From NCBI GenBank assembly GCA_947488325.1, contig CANKYZ010000001.1:744001-808000 (forward strand): a stretch of 64,000 nt of DNA. Direction: 5' to 3'. Origin of the DNA: an uncultured Erythrobacter sp. Its GTDB lineage: Bacteria > Pseudomonadota > Alphaproteobacteria > Sphingomonadales > Sphingomonadaceae. The position numbers were made by a program, and so were the translations under genes. Within the stretch, counting starts at the first letter, position 1. Each line of letters opens with the position of its first letter. Under the pieces are notes generated by a model. That model ran no database searches. It was given only the letters and a program-made list of their open reading frames with translations, and was not told where the DNA came from. Of the stretch, positions 34,889-42,847 are shown one piece after another.

Positions 34889-37062
34889 GCGCGGCATTCG
34901 ACAAGCTGGCTCGACCAATCCAGAAATGGATACGTCAGCAAGGCTGGAAGGAACTGCGCGATATTCAGGCGCGCGCAACGCACGTGCTTATGGACGGCAA
35001 TCGTGACCTGATTGTCGCTGCCAGCACCGCCGGAGGCAAGACTGAAGCCGCATTTCTCCCACTACTGTCCCAGGTGCTCGATGAACCCTGTGAGGACTCC
35101 GGATTTGATGTTCTGTATGTCGCACCGCTAAAGGCGCTTATCACCGATCAGGCGCGGCGACTTGAAGACATTTGTCGCGATACAGACTTGCCTATCACGC
35201 CGTGGCATGGCGACGTTTCCTCATCGGTGAAGGCTAAGGCTACCAAGCGACCGAGGGGCGTGCTGCTAATCACCCCGGAGTCTCTTGAAGCGCTATTCAT
35301 TAGACGCGGATTGGAGATTCCGAGGCTGTTTGGCGCAACGCGCGCAATCATTCTCGATGAATTGCATTCGGTCCTCGACAGTGAGCGCGGCATCCAGATG
35401 CGTTCGCTTCTCACGCGCCTCGAAATTGCTCTAAAGAAACCTATTCGCCGGGTTGGTTTGTCGGCCACACTCGGAGATATGGAGCTGGCGAAGGCTTATC
35501 TTCGTCCTGATAGCCCAAATGAAGTCGAACAGGTCATTGCCGAGGGCGGATCAGCCGAATTGCAGCTCCAGCTCCGTGGCTACGTTGCTGGCGACAAGGA
35601 CGATGAAGGCCCTTCAGCGACGGATGCCATTGCTCAGCATCTATTCGAACAACTGAGAGGCAGCGACAATCTTGTCTTTGGCGGTGCGCGACAGGCAGTC
35701 GAAATCTACTCAGATCGGTTGCGCGCACTTTGCGAAAAGGAACACCTGCCGCAGGAGTTTTACCCTCACCATGCCAGCCTATCGCGCGAGCATCGAGACT
35801 TCGTCGAACGTCGCCTGAAAGATGGTACTGCGCCGACGACTGCCATCTGCACTTCCACGCTGGAACTGGGAATTGATATTGGCGATGTGACCTGTGTCGG
35901 CCAGATTGGCGCACCATTCAGCGTCGCATCGCTCAGGCAAAGGCTTGGCCGATCAGGGCGGCGACCGGGCAAGCCAGCCATCCTTCGGCAGTATGCAATC
36001 GAGGCGAAGCTTACGCCGACGAGCAATTTCTCGGACCGTCTTCGCCTCGGGATGGTGCGGGCTATTGCGATGATCGAATTGCTCTTGGAAGGCTGGTGTG
36101 AACCGCCGCAACGCGAGGCCCTGCACCTCTCGACCCTCGTTCACCAAATCCTCTCAGTGATCGCCGAGCGAGGCGGAATACGTGCGCAGCAACTCTACGG
36201 GATTCTCTGCCAGATCGGGCCATTCCGTCAGGTCGATACACAGCTGTTCCTGGATGTTTTGCGGGCGCTCGGGCAACCTGAGGTCGCGCTTATTGAGCAA
36301 ACCAGTGATGGACTCTTGCTGCTCGGTGCCAATGGCGAAAAGCTGGTTGAGCACTATAGCTTCTATGCCGTGTTTCAGACACCGGAGGAATACCGGCTGA
36401 TTTCCGGCGGTAAGGAGCTTGGAACGCTCCCTATCGACAACATGATTGCGCCCGGAATGCTTCTCATTTTTTCGGGCAGGCGCTGGCTGGTGCAGGAAGT
36501 TCTCGACCGGGACCGTGTCATCCTGGTTGCACCGGCGAAAGCGGGAGTGCCGCCCATCTTTGGGGGCGACCCAGGCAACATCCATGACCGGGTGATCGAG
36601 CGAATGTTCGATGTTCTAGAAGGCCAAAAGCGCCCGATCTATCTTGATGCGACTGCGCTGGAGCTACTCGACGAGGCACGCATCAATTACACCCAACTGC
36701 AATTCGACCCCGGAAGGATTGCGCAGCTCAGCGACAACGCTGCTGTCATAGCGACGAAAACTGGTTCCGTTCGAACAACGACCTTGGCACTCGCCCTTCG
36801 GGCGAGCGGCTTCACCGTGCAGACACACGATGGGTTTCTGGAAGTGTTTGGGAAGGACGAAAGTCCGGAGTTGATCGACGCACTTTCAGCGCTGGCAGAT
36901 GGCAAAGAGGTGGACCTATTTGCTCATTCGCCGAGCCTGTTGTTCGAGAAGTTCCATCCTCACCTGACTGAAGACATACTTCGACGCGATGCCCTTTCCT
37001 CAAGGCTTGATGCCGGGTGTCTATCGAGTTTGGGAGCGACAATTCTTGGAGATCAGTCTTGA
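34885..37062 (+). CDS. sngC: Shango SngC: DEAD/DEAH helicase (Lhr-like)
   Basis: A 725-residue superfamily 2 helicase. Motif I is AASTAGGKTEAA (about 45-56), motif II LDELHS near 155, motif III VGLSATLGD, and motif VI QRLGRSGRRPG. An extended C-terminal half resembles Lhr-type helicases. The start is a GTG overlapping the sngB stop, so translation is coupled. Its own stop overlaps a TTG start of the next gene, which extends the operon beyond the described three genes. Confidence 0.85.
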   Translation: MSAAFDKLARPIQKWIRQQGWKELRDIQARATHVLMDGNRDLIVAASTAGGKTEAAFLPLLSQVLDEPCEDSGFDVLYVAPLKALITDQARRLEDICRDTDLPITPWHGDVSSSVKAKATKRPRGVLLITPESLEALFIRRGLEIPRLFGATRAIILDELHSVLDSERGIQMRSLLTRLEIALKKPIRRVGLSATLGDMELAKAYLRPDSPNEVEQVIAEGGSAELQLQLRGYVAGDKDDEGPSATDAIAQHLFEQLRGSDNLVFGGARQAVEIYSDRLRALCEKEHLPQEFYPHHASLSREHRDFVERRLKDGTAPTTAICTSTLELGIDIGDVTCVGQIGAPFSVASLRQRLGRSGRRPGKPAILRQYAIEAKLTPTSNFSDRLRLGMVRAIAMIELLLEGWCEPPQREALHLSTLVHQILSVIAERGGIRAQQLYGILCQIGPFRQVDTQLFLDVLRALGQPEVALIEQTSDGLLLLGANGEKLVEHYSFYAVFQTPEEYRLISGGKELGTLPIDNMIAPGMLLIFSGRRWLVQEVLDRDRVILVAPAKAGVPPIFGGDPGNIHDRVIERMFDVLEGQKRPIYLDATALELLDEARINYTQLQFDPGRIAQLSDNAAVIATKTGSVRTTTLALALRASGFTVQTHDGFLEVFGKDESPELIDALSALADGKEVDLFAHSPSLLFEKFHPHLTEDILRRDALSSRLDAGCLSSLGATILGDQS

Positions 37063-40000
37063 AAGTCGTCGGAGATCAGATTCGCTTCAGCGCAACCGAT
37101 TTGGTCGGCTACCTCAATTGTCGGCACCTGAATGGTCTTGAGCACGCCGTTGCCAAGGGTGAGCTGGCGAAACCCAAGTACTACGATCCTCTGCTCGAAG
37201 CTCTGTGGGAACGCGGGGCCAAACATGAGCAGGACTATGTCGAGCACCTGGCATCCCTCGGACTGCACCTCGTGCGTATCGACGGTGTTGAAGTTACGGA
37301 TGAAGCCGTTGCGGCGACACACGAGGCCATGCGAGCAGGCGTTGACGTCATCGTGCAGGGCGCTCTGCGTTCGGGCGCCTGGGTCGGTCGCGCCGACATC
37401 CTCCGGAAGGTCGATACGCCGAGCGATCTCGGCGGTTGGTCCTATGAAGCCGTCGACACCAAGCTGGCCCGCGAGACCAAAGGCGGGACGGTCCTCCAGC
37501 TTTGCCTCTATTCCGAGCTCATCGGCGAGGTTCAGGGCCGTGTACCGGAGTTTGCGCACGTCGTTCCACCATGGACCGATTTTGTGCCCGAGCGCTATCG
37601 CGTCTCCGATTTCGGGGCATACTACCGCCAGGTAAAGGGAGGAATGGCGGCCACTTTCGCTTGCGGGGATCCCCAGGAGTCATATCCGGAACCGGCCGCG
37701 CATTGCGATATCTGCGTGTGGAGCACCCGCTGCGACAAGCAACGCCGCGAAGACGACCATCTTTGCCTCGTGGCAGGGATTTCGAGCCTTCAGATCGCCG
37801 AACTCAAGCAGCACGGGGTCACGACGGGTGCGCAGCTTGCTGAACTCGCTATGCCCTTGCCCTGGAAACCAGAACGCGGCTCGCCCGAGAGCTTCACGCG
37901 CGTTCGCGAGCAGGCCCGCGTTCAGCTAGAAAGCCGTCTTACAGGAGAACTCAAATTCGAGCTCCTTGCACCAGTCCCCGGATTTGGTTTGGCTTGCCTT
38001 CCCGAACCCGATGAAGGAGACATCTTCCTCGATTTCGAGGGCGATCCCTTCGTCGGAGAGCACGGTCTCGAATACCTCCATGGCTTTCATTACATCGACG
38101 GCGGAGAGACGCGCTATCAGGGGCTCTGGGCGCTCGATCGCGAGGTAGAAAAGGCAGCATTCGAAACCTTCATCGATTTTGTTATCGCGCGGCTTGAAAC
38201 CTATCCCAACCTGCATGTCTATCACTACGGGGGATACGAGCCGGGAGCGCTCAAGCGGCTCATGGGCCGCTATGCCACCCGCGAAGACGAACTCGATCGG
38301 CTGCTTCGCGGCAAGGTTCTCGTCGACCTTCTCAGTGTCGTGCGACACGCAATTCGCGCTGGCGTCGAAAGCTATTCGATCAAGAAGCTCGAGCAGCTCT
38401 TCGGCTACGAACGCGATGCCAAACTACCCGACGCGAACCAGGCACTGACGCGGCTTCAGCTGTGCCTCGAAGCGAACGATCCCACTGGGATCGAGGCCGA
38501 GGATCGCGCTACCGTCGAGGCTTACAACCGCGATGACTGCGTTGCGACGCGATACTTGCGCGATTGGCTGGAAGTGCAGCGGCAAGAGTTGGTCGAGCAG
38601 GGAGCCGCTATTGCGCGTCCGGAGATCGCCGATGGCGCCCCAAGCGAAAACCTCTCCGAATGGCTCGAGCTGATCACGCCGTTGATCGAGCAACTTACTG
38701 ATGGAGTGCCGGTCGATCCGACCGTTCGATCAGCCGAGGAGCATGGCCGCTGGCTGTTGGCCAACCTGCTCGAGTGGCATCGCCGCGAGGAGAAGGCAGG
38801 CTGGTGGGAATACTTCCGCCTGTGCGACCTTTCTGCCGAAGATCTACTGGAGGAGCGCGCGGGCCTCTCGGGTCTGCAGTACATCGAGACGGTGGGTGGA
38901 ACAGCAAAATGTCCGATCGACCGCTACAGCTTTCCAGCTCAGGAAGCCGACATTCGCCCGGGCAAGGGAATTAAGGTCCAGGGCGGCCAATCGGTCGGTT
39001 CTGTAGAGGACATTTCCCGCAGCCACCGGACTATCGACATCAAGAAGACCTCCGCCATGGCGAACGAGCATCCCGAAGCAATCTTCGTCCACGAGCACGT
39101 TTCATCGAAGCCCATGCAGGAATCGCTAGTGCGGTTGGCGCGCTATGTCTGTGAGCACGGCATGTTCGACGGCGCTGCCTATCGGCCCGCTCGAGACATG
39201 CTCATGCGCGTAGGTCCGCAAGTTGAAGGCGATGGGCCCATAAGGATGGACGGCGAAACGCCTCTGACCGCCGGCGTGCGGATTGCGCCGTTAATCGCGT
39301 CAGGAGTGATGCCGATCCAGGGACCACCCGGAACCGGCAAGACGCATACTGGCGGGCACATGATCTGCGAGCTGGTGAAGCAAGGCAAAAAGGTAGGGAT
39401 CGTGGCCAATGGCCACGATGTGATCCGCAACCTGCTCGACAAGGTCATCGAGGTTGCTGAGGAAGCCTCCACACCGCTTGTGTGCATTCAAAAGCCGAAA
39501 GGGGGTTCAAAGGAAGAGGCCACCGACCGCCTTCGCTTTGCCAAGAAGAGTAACGGTGAGGTCTTCGCCGCTTTGCATGGCGATTGCCAGGTCGCAGGCG
39601 GGACGGCGTGGCTGTGGTCGACCGAGGACGCGTTCGAATGCCTTGACGTTCTTTTCGTCGATGAGGCCGCGCAGATGTCCCTCGCAAATGTGCTCGCGGT
39701 CTCGCAGGCAGCCAAAACGCTGGTCTTACTTGGTGATCCTCAGCAACTCGACCAACCAATGCAGGGAAGCCATCCGGACGGCACTGGATGCTCGGCTTTG
39801 GACCACCTCTTGTCGGGGAAACAGACGATAGCATCTGACGAAGGGCTGTTCCTCGACGTTACCTGGCGGCTGCATCCCGATATCTCCGGATTCACTTCAG
39901 AACTCTTCTATGAGGGCAAGCTTGAATCGAAGGAGGAGACGGCTGGGCAACGCGTCAATGCCAGCGGCATCGCCGGGGGCACGGGGCTCCGCTTCTTTCC

Positions 40001-40457
40001 CGTCGAGCACAAAGGCAATCAGAACTGCTCTCCCGAGGAAGCCGATGTTATCGCAGCCTTGGTAGACGACATCCTCCAGCAAGGAGCGACCTGGGTTGAC
40101 CGGGACGGGGAACAGCATCCCGTCGGACGCGATGACATCCTGATCATCGCGCCGTACAATGCCCAGGTTTTCGAAATTCAGCAGCGCTTGCCGCAAGCAC
40201 GTGTCGGAACCGTCGACAAGTTTCAGGGGCAGGAAGCGCCGATTTCGATCTACTCGCTCGCCAGCTCTTCGCATGCAGACGCTCCGAGAGGCATGGAGTT
40301 TCTCTACAGTCTCAATCGCCTCAACGTTGCGACATCCCGCGCGAAATGCGTGACGATCCTGGTTGGCTCTCCGCAAGTCTTCGAAGCTGAGTGTCGCACG
40401 CCGCGTCAAATGCAGTTGGCCAATGCGTTCTGTCGTTACAAAGAATTTTCGAGCTAG
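37059..40457 (+). CDS. TM0106-type RecB nuclease / DEDD exonuclease / SF1 helicase fused protein, coupled to Shango
   Basis: A protein of about 1132 residues with three enzyme parts. First, a RecB-like nuclease with VDTKLARET near 131 and a Cys cluster (HCDICVWSTRCD at about 214-225 plus upstream and downstream Cys) that could bind Fe-S as in Cas4/AddB. Second, a YprB-like DEDD exonuclease (IFLDFEGDPF near 320; YNRDDCVATRYL near 488). Third, a superfamily 1 helicase (QGPPGTGKT at about 750, VDEAAQMS at about 866, GDPQQLDQP, GTVDKFQGQE, NVATSRAK). I choose TTG at 37059, overlapping the sngC TGA (TTGA) with GGAG 7-8 nt upstream. Tight coupling implies it acts with Shango; a fourth Shango gene of this kind is not one I know as standard. 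Confidence 0.8.
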   Translation: MKVVGDQIRFSATDLVGYLNCRHLNGLEHAVAKGELAKPKYYDPLLEALWERGAKHEQDYVEHLASLGLHLVRIDGVEVTDEAVAATHEAMRAGVDVIVQGALRSGAWVGRADILRKVDTPSDLGGWSYEAVDTKLARETKGGTVLQLCLYSELIGEVQGRVPEFAHVVPPWTDFVPERYRVSDFGAYYRQVKGGMAATFACGDPQESYPEPAAHCDICVWSTRCDKQRREDDHLCLVAGISSLQIAELKQHGVTTGAQLAELAMPLPWKPERGSPESFTRVREQARVQLESRLTGELKFELLAPVPGFGLACLPEPDEGDIFLDFEGDPFVGEHGLEYLHGFHYIDGGETRYQGLWALDREVEKAAFETFIDFVIARLETYPNLHVYHYGGYEPGALKRLMGRYATREDELDRLLRGKVLVDLLSVVRHAIRAGVESYSIKKLEQLFGYERDAKLPDANQALTRLQLCLEANDPTGIEAEDRATVEAYNRDDCVATRYLRDWLEVQRQELVEQGAAIARPEIADGAPSENLSEWLELITPLIEQLTDGVPVDPTVRSAEEHGRWLLANLLEWHRREEKAGWWEYFRLCDLSAEDLLEERAGLSGLQYIETVGGTAKCPIDRYSFPAQEADIRPGKGIKVQGGQSVGSVEDISRSHRTIDIKKTSAMANEHPEAIFVHEHVSSKPMQESLVRLARYVCEHGMFDGAAYRPARDMLMRVGPQVEGDGPIRMDGETPLTAGVRIAPLIASGVMPIQGPPGTGKTHTGGHMICELVKQGKKVGIVANGHDVIRNLLDKVIEVAEEASTPLVCIQKPKGGSKEEATDRLRFAKKSNGEVFAALHGDCQVAGGTAWLWSTEDAFECLDVLFVDEAAQMSLANVLAVSQAAKTLVLLGDPQQLDQPMQGSHPDGTGCSALDHLLSGKQTIASDEGLFLDVTWRLHPDISGFTSELFYEGKLESKEETAGQRVNASGIAGGTGLRFFPVEHKGNQNCSPEEADVIAALVDDILQQGATWVDRDGEQHPVGRDDILIIAPYNAQVFEIQQRLPQARVGTVDKFQGQEAPISIYSLASSSHADAPRGMEFLYSLNRLNVATSRAKCVTILVGSPQVFEAECRTPRQMQLANAFCRYKEFSS

Positions 40458-40478
40458 TGCAGAATTGGCGGATCAATT

Positions 40479-40586
40479 CGGTCAGCCCCTGATCTCGATG
40501 TGGCGTTCGAGAATGCGGAAGACCGGGAAGCTGCCCGCAACTTCATGGATCTCCTGGCGGATTCGGAAGGCGATGGGGCAGGCTGA
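40479..40586 (+). pseudogene. 5'-truncated second copy of the small ssb-upstream gene
   Basis: Thirty-five codons in frame with the last third of the 89-residue protein at 10899 (SAPDLDVAFENAEDREAARN, then FMDLLAD). The first two thirds are missing. Homology starts at about 40479, only 22 bp after the stop of the nuclease-helicase gene, so this is the junction where the defence cargo abuts the duplicated block. Confidence 0.8.
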
Positions 40587-40607
40587 TGACAGCAGGGTCA
40601 CGTGGGT

Positions 40608-40853
40608 CTTCAGACCCGCACCCGATACCCATCCGGCTTTCTTCGCGAACAGTCCTGAACCAGGTCAGCTGAGGACGGCAACCCGTTCCTTTCCGGCCGT
40701 GTTGGCAGCTGCGCTGCCTGCCCGCACCACCCGTCATGAACAGGTTTCCCTTGGAGCTTCGCTCCTGCGGTGCAGTCCTCCCATGCCCTGCTTCTTCTGG
40801 ATGTTCGCAAGCCGGAGATGGTCTCCGGTTTGAGGAACTGAAGGACTTACACC
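40608..40853 (+). promoter_or_regulatory. Conserved ssb leader, copy 2
   Basis: Near-identical to 11190-11437, including the 7-bp hairpin CCGGAGA/TCTCCGG (40812-40828) just before the ribosome site. Differences by eye are a one-base indel with one or two changes near 40670 and two substitutions near 40745-40752. The two substitutions fall at third codon positions of a frame that begins at 40737. Confidence 0.6.
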
Positions 40854-41255
40854 ATGACCAATATCGCAATCCTCACCGGCCGCATCGCCCGCGATCCCGA
40901 CACCCGCGAGACCAAGGGCGGCACCAACGTTACCGGGATCACCGTCGTCACCGATCGCCCCGCACGCGACAAGGACGGCAAGACCTACAAGGACGAGAAC
41001 GGCTACACCGCCAAGGAAAGCGAGTTCCACCGGGTGACCTGCTTCAACGGCCTCGCCAAGACCGTCGGCCAGTACTGCTCCAAGGGCCAGCTGGTCAGCA
41101 TCCAGGGCCGCATCCACTACACCCAGTGGGAGGACAAGGACGGGGTCACGCGCTACGGCACCGAGATCCTCGCCGACAAGGTCGACTTCCTCTCGCGCGG
41201 CAACGGCTCGAGCGATGAGAACGACGACAACAAGGATGCTCCCGAGATCGACTGA
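40854..41255 (+). CDS. ssb: Single-stranded DNA-binding protein, copy 2
   Basis: A 133-residue SSB, almost the same protein as copy 1; changes are F/Y and V/I in the OB fold and a slightly longer acidic tail (SSDENDDNKDAPEID). The coding sequences differ at about 33 of 396 bases, mostly silent third positions, so the copies come from related but separate lineages rather than a fresh duplication. Same role as copy 1 in covering transferred single strands. Confidence 0.93.
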   Translation: MTNIAILTGRIARDPDTRETKGGTNVTGITVVTDRPARDKDGKTYKDENGYTAKESEFHRVTCFNGLAKTVGQYCSKGQLVSIQGRIHYTQWEDKDGVTRYGTEILADKVDFLSRGNGSSDENDDNKDAPEID

Positions 41256-41278
41256 ACCCTCCCGTCAATTCAACTTCC

Positions 41279-41314
41279 GAAGGGGTTCCGTTCTAACCGA
41301 ACGGAGCCCCTTCT
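41279..41314 (+). terminator. Terminator after ssb copy 2
   Basis: AAGGGGTTCCGTTC pairs with GAACGGAGCCCCTT around TAACC, followed by a short T-containing tail, about 24 bp after the stop. Confidence 0.75.
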
Positions 41315-41564
41315 TGCGTCGTACCATGTCTCTGACGGGGGAGGGGGCCTGGCTCACGGTTGTCCCATCTTGATGGGCGCGCAACCGGCGCGTCAAGGAC
41401 GGCAGGGTCCCACCATTTTGCCTCCCCTTCGCTGCGCTACGGTCCGACAAAATCGTCACCCCTACCGCCGCTTCGCGGTCGCCCATGCGGGCGATCCCTG
41501 ACCCGCCGGCCGCACACCCATCCGTCCTGCTCCTGCCGTCAACGGCAGACATCAGGAGGACATT
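41315..41564. other. Spacer between ssb copy 2 and small gene copy 2
   Basis: No gene. From about 41400 it matches the leader of the first small gene copy (12350-12509). The DUF6437-like gene present in copy 1 is absent here. Confidence 0.5.
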
Positions 41565-41792
41565 TTGGCTACGCAATTTCAACACACTTCGACTTCGGAA
41601 CGCTACTTCGCTGCGCTGGCTCTGGCAGAGCGTAGGGCGATGCACAGCTTCTTCGATCAGCACATCATTGAGGACCGGGAACTCGGATATTTTGCCCTGG
41701 ATGAGGGCGACTACAATGCACTTCCGGCACACCTTGCAGTGCGCGTGGTGCATACGGTGCAAGGGGCTATGTCGGACGAGTTCTTACCGTAG
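41565..41792 (+). CDS. Small conserved protein (75 residues), copy 2
   Basis: The second copy of the protein at 12510 (YFAALALAERRAMHSFFDQH, LGYFALDEGDYNALPAHLAV). It starts with TTG at 41565 after AGGAGG and ends two residues later than copy 1. Function unknown. A terminator follows. Confidence 0.72.
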   Translation: MATQFQHTSTSERYFAALALAERRAMHSFFDQHIIEDRELGYFALDEGDYNALPAHLAVRVVHTVQGAMSDEFLP

Positions 41793-41797
41793 GATCA

Positions 41798-41831
41798 GGG
41801 CAGGGACCTGCAACGGTTCCTGCCCATTTTT
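41798..41831 (+). terminator. Terminator after small gene copy 2
   Basis: GGGCAGGGACC pairs with GGTTCCTGCCC around TGCAAC and is followed by ATTTTT. Confidence 0.85.
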
Positions 41832-42270
41832 CATGTTCGCAGGAGCGGGTTAGTGGACCTATCTGCGGAAACGGATCCGAAGCCAACGGGTTTTTGGAAA
41901 CGCCGTGTGCATCCGACGTCGCTGCGTTTCGCGAATGCTATCTGGTCCCCGCCACTGAACCGAAAGCGACATCGATCTTACCCTGATGGGCTTGGGACGC
42001 AGGCGGCAGACTGCCAGTGCCACGGCACCCGTCCGGGGTGCTTTGCCATTCATTTAGAGAGGGTTGGAGAGATCGACACAACGCATTCAGCCGACCACGA
42101 TTTCCGCCTAGGTAAGGCCAGTTTGTAGCCCAAAGCATACTTGGGCCGGCATCTCGGGTTGTCCCAGCAAGGCTCGCTTGCTCTCGCTCCGAAAATAATA
42201 GCGTAAATTCAATCTATTGAGCGGAACTCGCGAGCTACCGGAGACGTCCGCGCAATTGGGAACTTGACAG
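41832..42270. other. Non-coding spacer left of the right repeat
   Basis: No supported gene in 439 bp. An open frame from 41853 has no ribosome site and no recognisable protein. The last 20 bases (CGCAATTGGGAAC...) resemble those before the left repeat. Confidence 0.4.
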
Positions 42271-42286
42271 GCACACCGTACGCAGC
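42271..42286 (+). repeat. Right 16-bp direct repeat, candidate attR
   Basis: GCACACCGTACGCAGC, identical to 13156-13171 and in the same orientation. It is followed at once by the transfer region of the element backbone. Confidence 0.65.
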
Positions 42287-42341
42287 GGGGCTGGCAAGTA
42301 AGATCATGAAGTTTATCATGAATTTGGCAATGTCCACTTCT

Positions 42342-42464
42342 GTGCCAGTCGTGTGCCAATGGGTTTATCGACTGTGCCAGAGTGTGCTGAATTCACTTAG
42401 CACATTGAATTTCTGTCCTAATTTTCCGGTTTCCTACACCCTATTGCCCGTGCCAGAGTGGCAC
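42342..42464. promoter_or_regulatory. Iterated GTGCCA motifs and palindromes: candidate oriT or operator
   Basis: GTGCCA occurs at 42342-42347, 42353-42358, 42374-42379 and 42450-42455, the last in a perfect palindrome GTGCCA-gag-TGGCAC (42450-42464). Between them is an inverted repeat TGTGCT/AGCACA (42383-42404). The array lies just before the small gene, traD and the relaxase gene, where transfer origins and relaxosome-protein sites are expected. No nick site is identified. Confidence 0.5.
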
Positions 42465-42517
42465 TCGCTTTTCCGAAGAGTGAACCAGGTTCTTTTTAGC
42501 AAGAGGAACTTGGATTC

Positions 42518-42847
42518 ATGCAAAGACATCATCGTTTTGTGACCTATGTCACGCCTCTCATTGCCGAGTGGATTAAAGCTCAGGCCGATGAGCGGCGGGT
42601 CAGTTCAAGCATCGTGATTGGCGATTGCATTTTTGATGCCTGGCAGCGTGACACCCAAGCCGATTTGAGGACGCCAGCGACCGATCCGGTTCGCCAGAAC
42701 ATCTTCATCACCGTAGCTTTGGATGCGCTGCTCACGCACCATTCTGTGCCCAATCTGCGCGAGCAGACGGTCGCGGCCTATCAGCGCCGACTGGAGCGTT
42801 TGGGTCTCGTTGCGCCGCGCCCGCAAGGGGGCAGCGATGAAGCATAG
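42518..42847 (+). CDS. Small putative relaxosome/DNA-binding protein upstream of traD
   Basis: A 109-residue protein with no family I recognise. The N-terminal half (RFVTYVTPLIAEWIKAQADE, VSSSIVIGDCIFDAWQRD) has the length and pattern of a beta strand followed by two helices, as in ribbon-helix-helix relaxosome accessory proteins. It overlaps traD by 11 bp, so the two are co-translated. The upstream iterated GTGCCA motifs could be its binding sites. This role is inferred from position. Confidence 0.6.
   Translation: MQRHHRFVTYVTPLIAEWIKAQADERRVSSSIVIGDCIFDAWQRDTQADLRTPATDPVRQNIFITVALDALLTHHSVPNLREQTVAAYQRRLERLGLVAPRPQGGSDEA

Larger units (their letters stand above)
13156..42286. mobile_element. 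Nested island with tandem recombinases, efflux, Zorya and Shango cargo
   Basis: A 29.1-kb block bounded by direct copies of GCACACCGTACGCAGC (13156-13171 and 42271-42286). The left copy stands 14 bp before the first of three tyrosine recombinase genes, the usual place for an attachment site. Deleting one repeat plus the interval would join the ssb block directly to the traD/relaxase arm, giving a plausible uninterrupted element backbone. The island's right end carries its own ssb block, apparently taken from a related element. Boundaries are inferred from the repeat; excision is not shown. Confidence 0.6.

Noticed and set aside
37017..37058. ATG at 37017 as start of the Shango-linked nuclease-helicase
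   Set aside because: It would overlap sngC by 46 bp and add 14 non-conserved residues; TTG at 37059 has a GGAG site and the overlap pattern used elsewhere in the operon.
41853..42128. Open frame in the spacer right of the second small gene
   Set aside because: No ribosome site, no family resemblance and no counterpart near the first small gene.
42342..42464. GTGCCA motifs as a CRISPR array
   Set aside because: Repeats are six bases with unequal spacing and no spacer pattern, and no cas genes are present. No CRISPR array was seen anywhere in the window.
42723..42836. Upstream extension of traD
   Set aside because: The extra 38 codons overlap the preceding gene in another frame; the ATG at 42837 gives the normal N-terminus leading into the first membrane helix.
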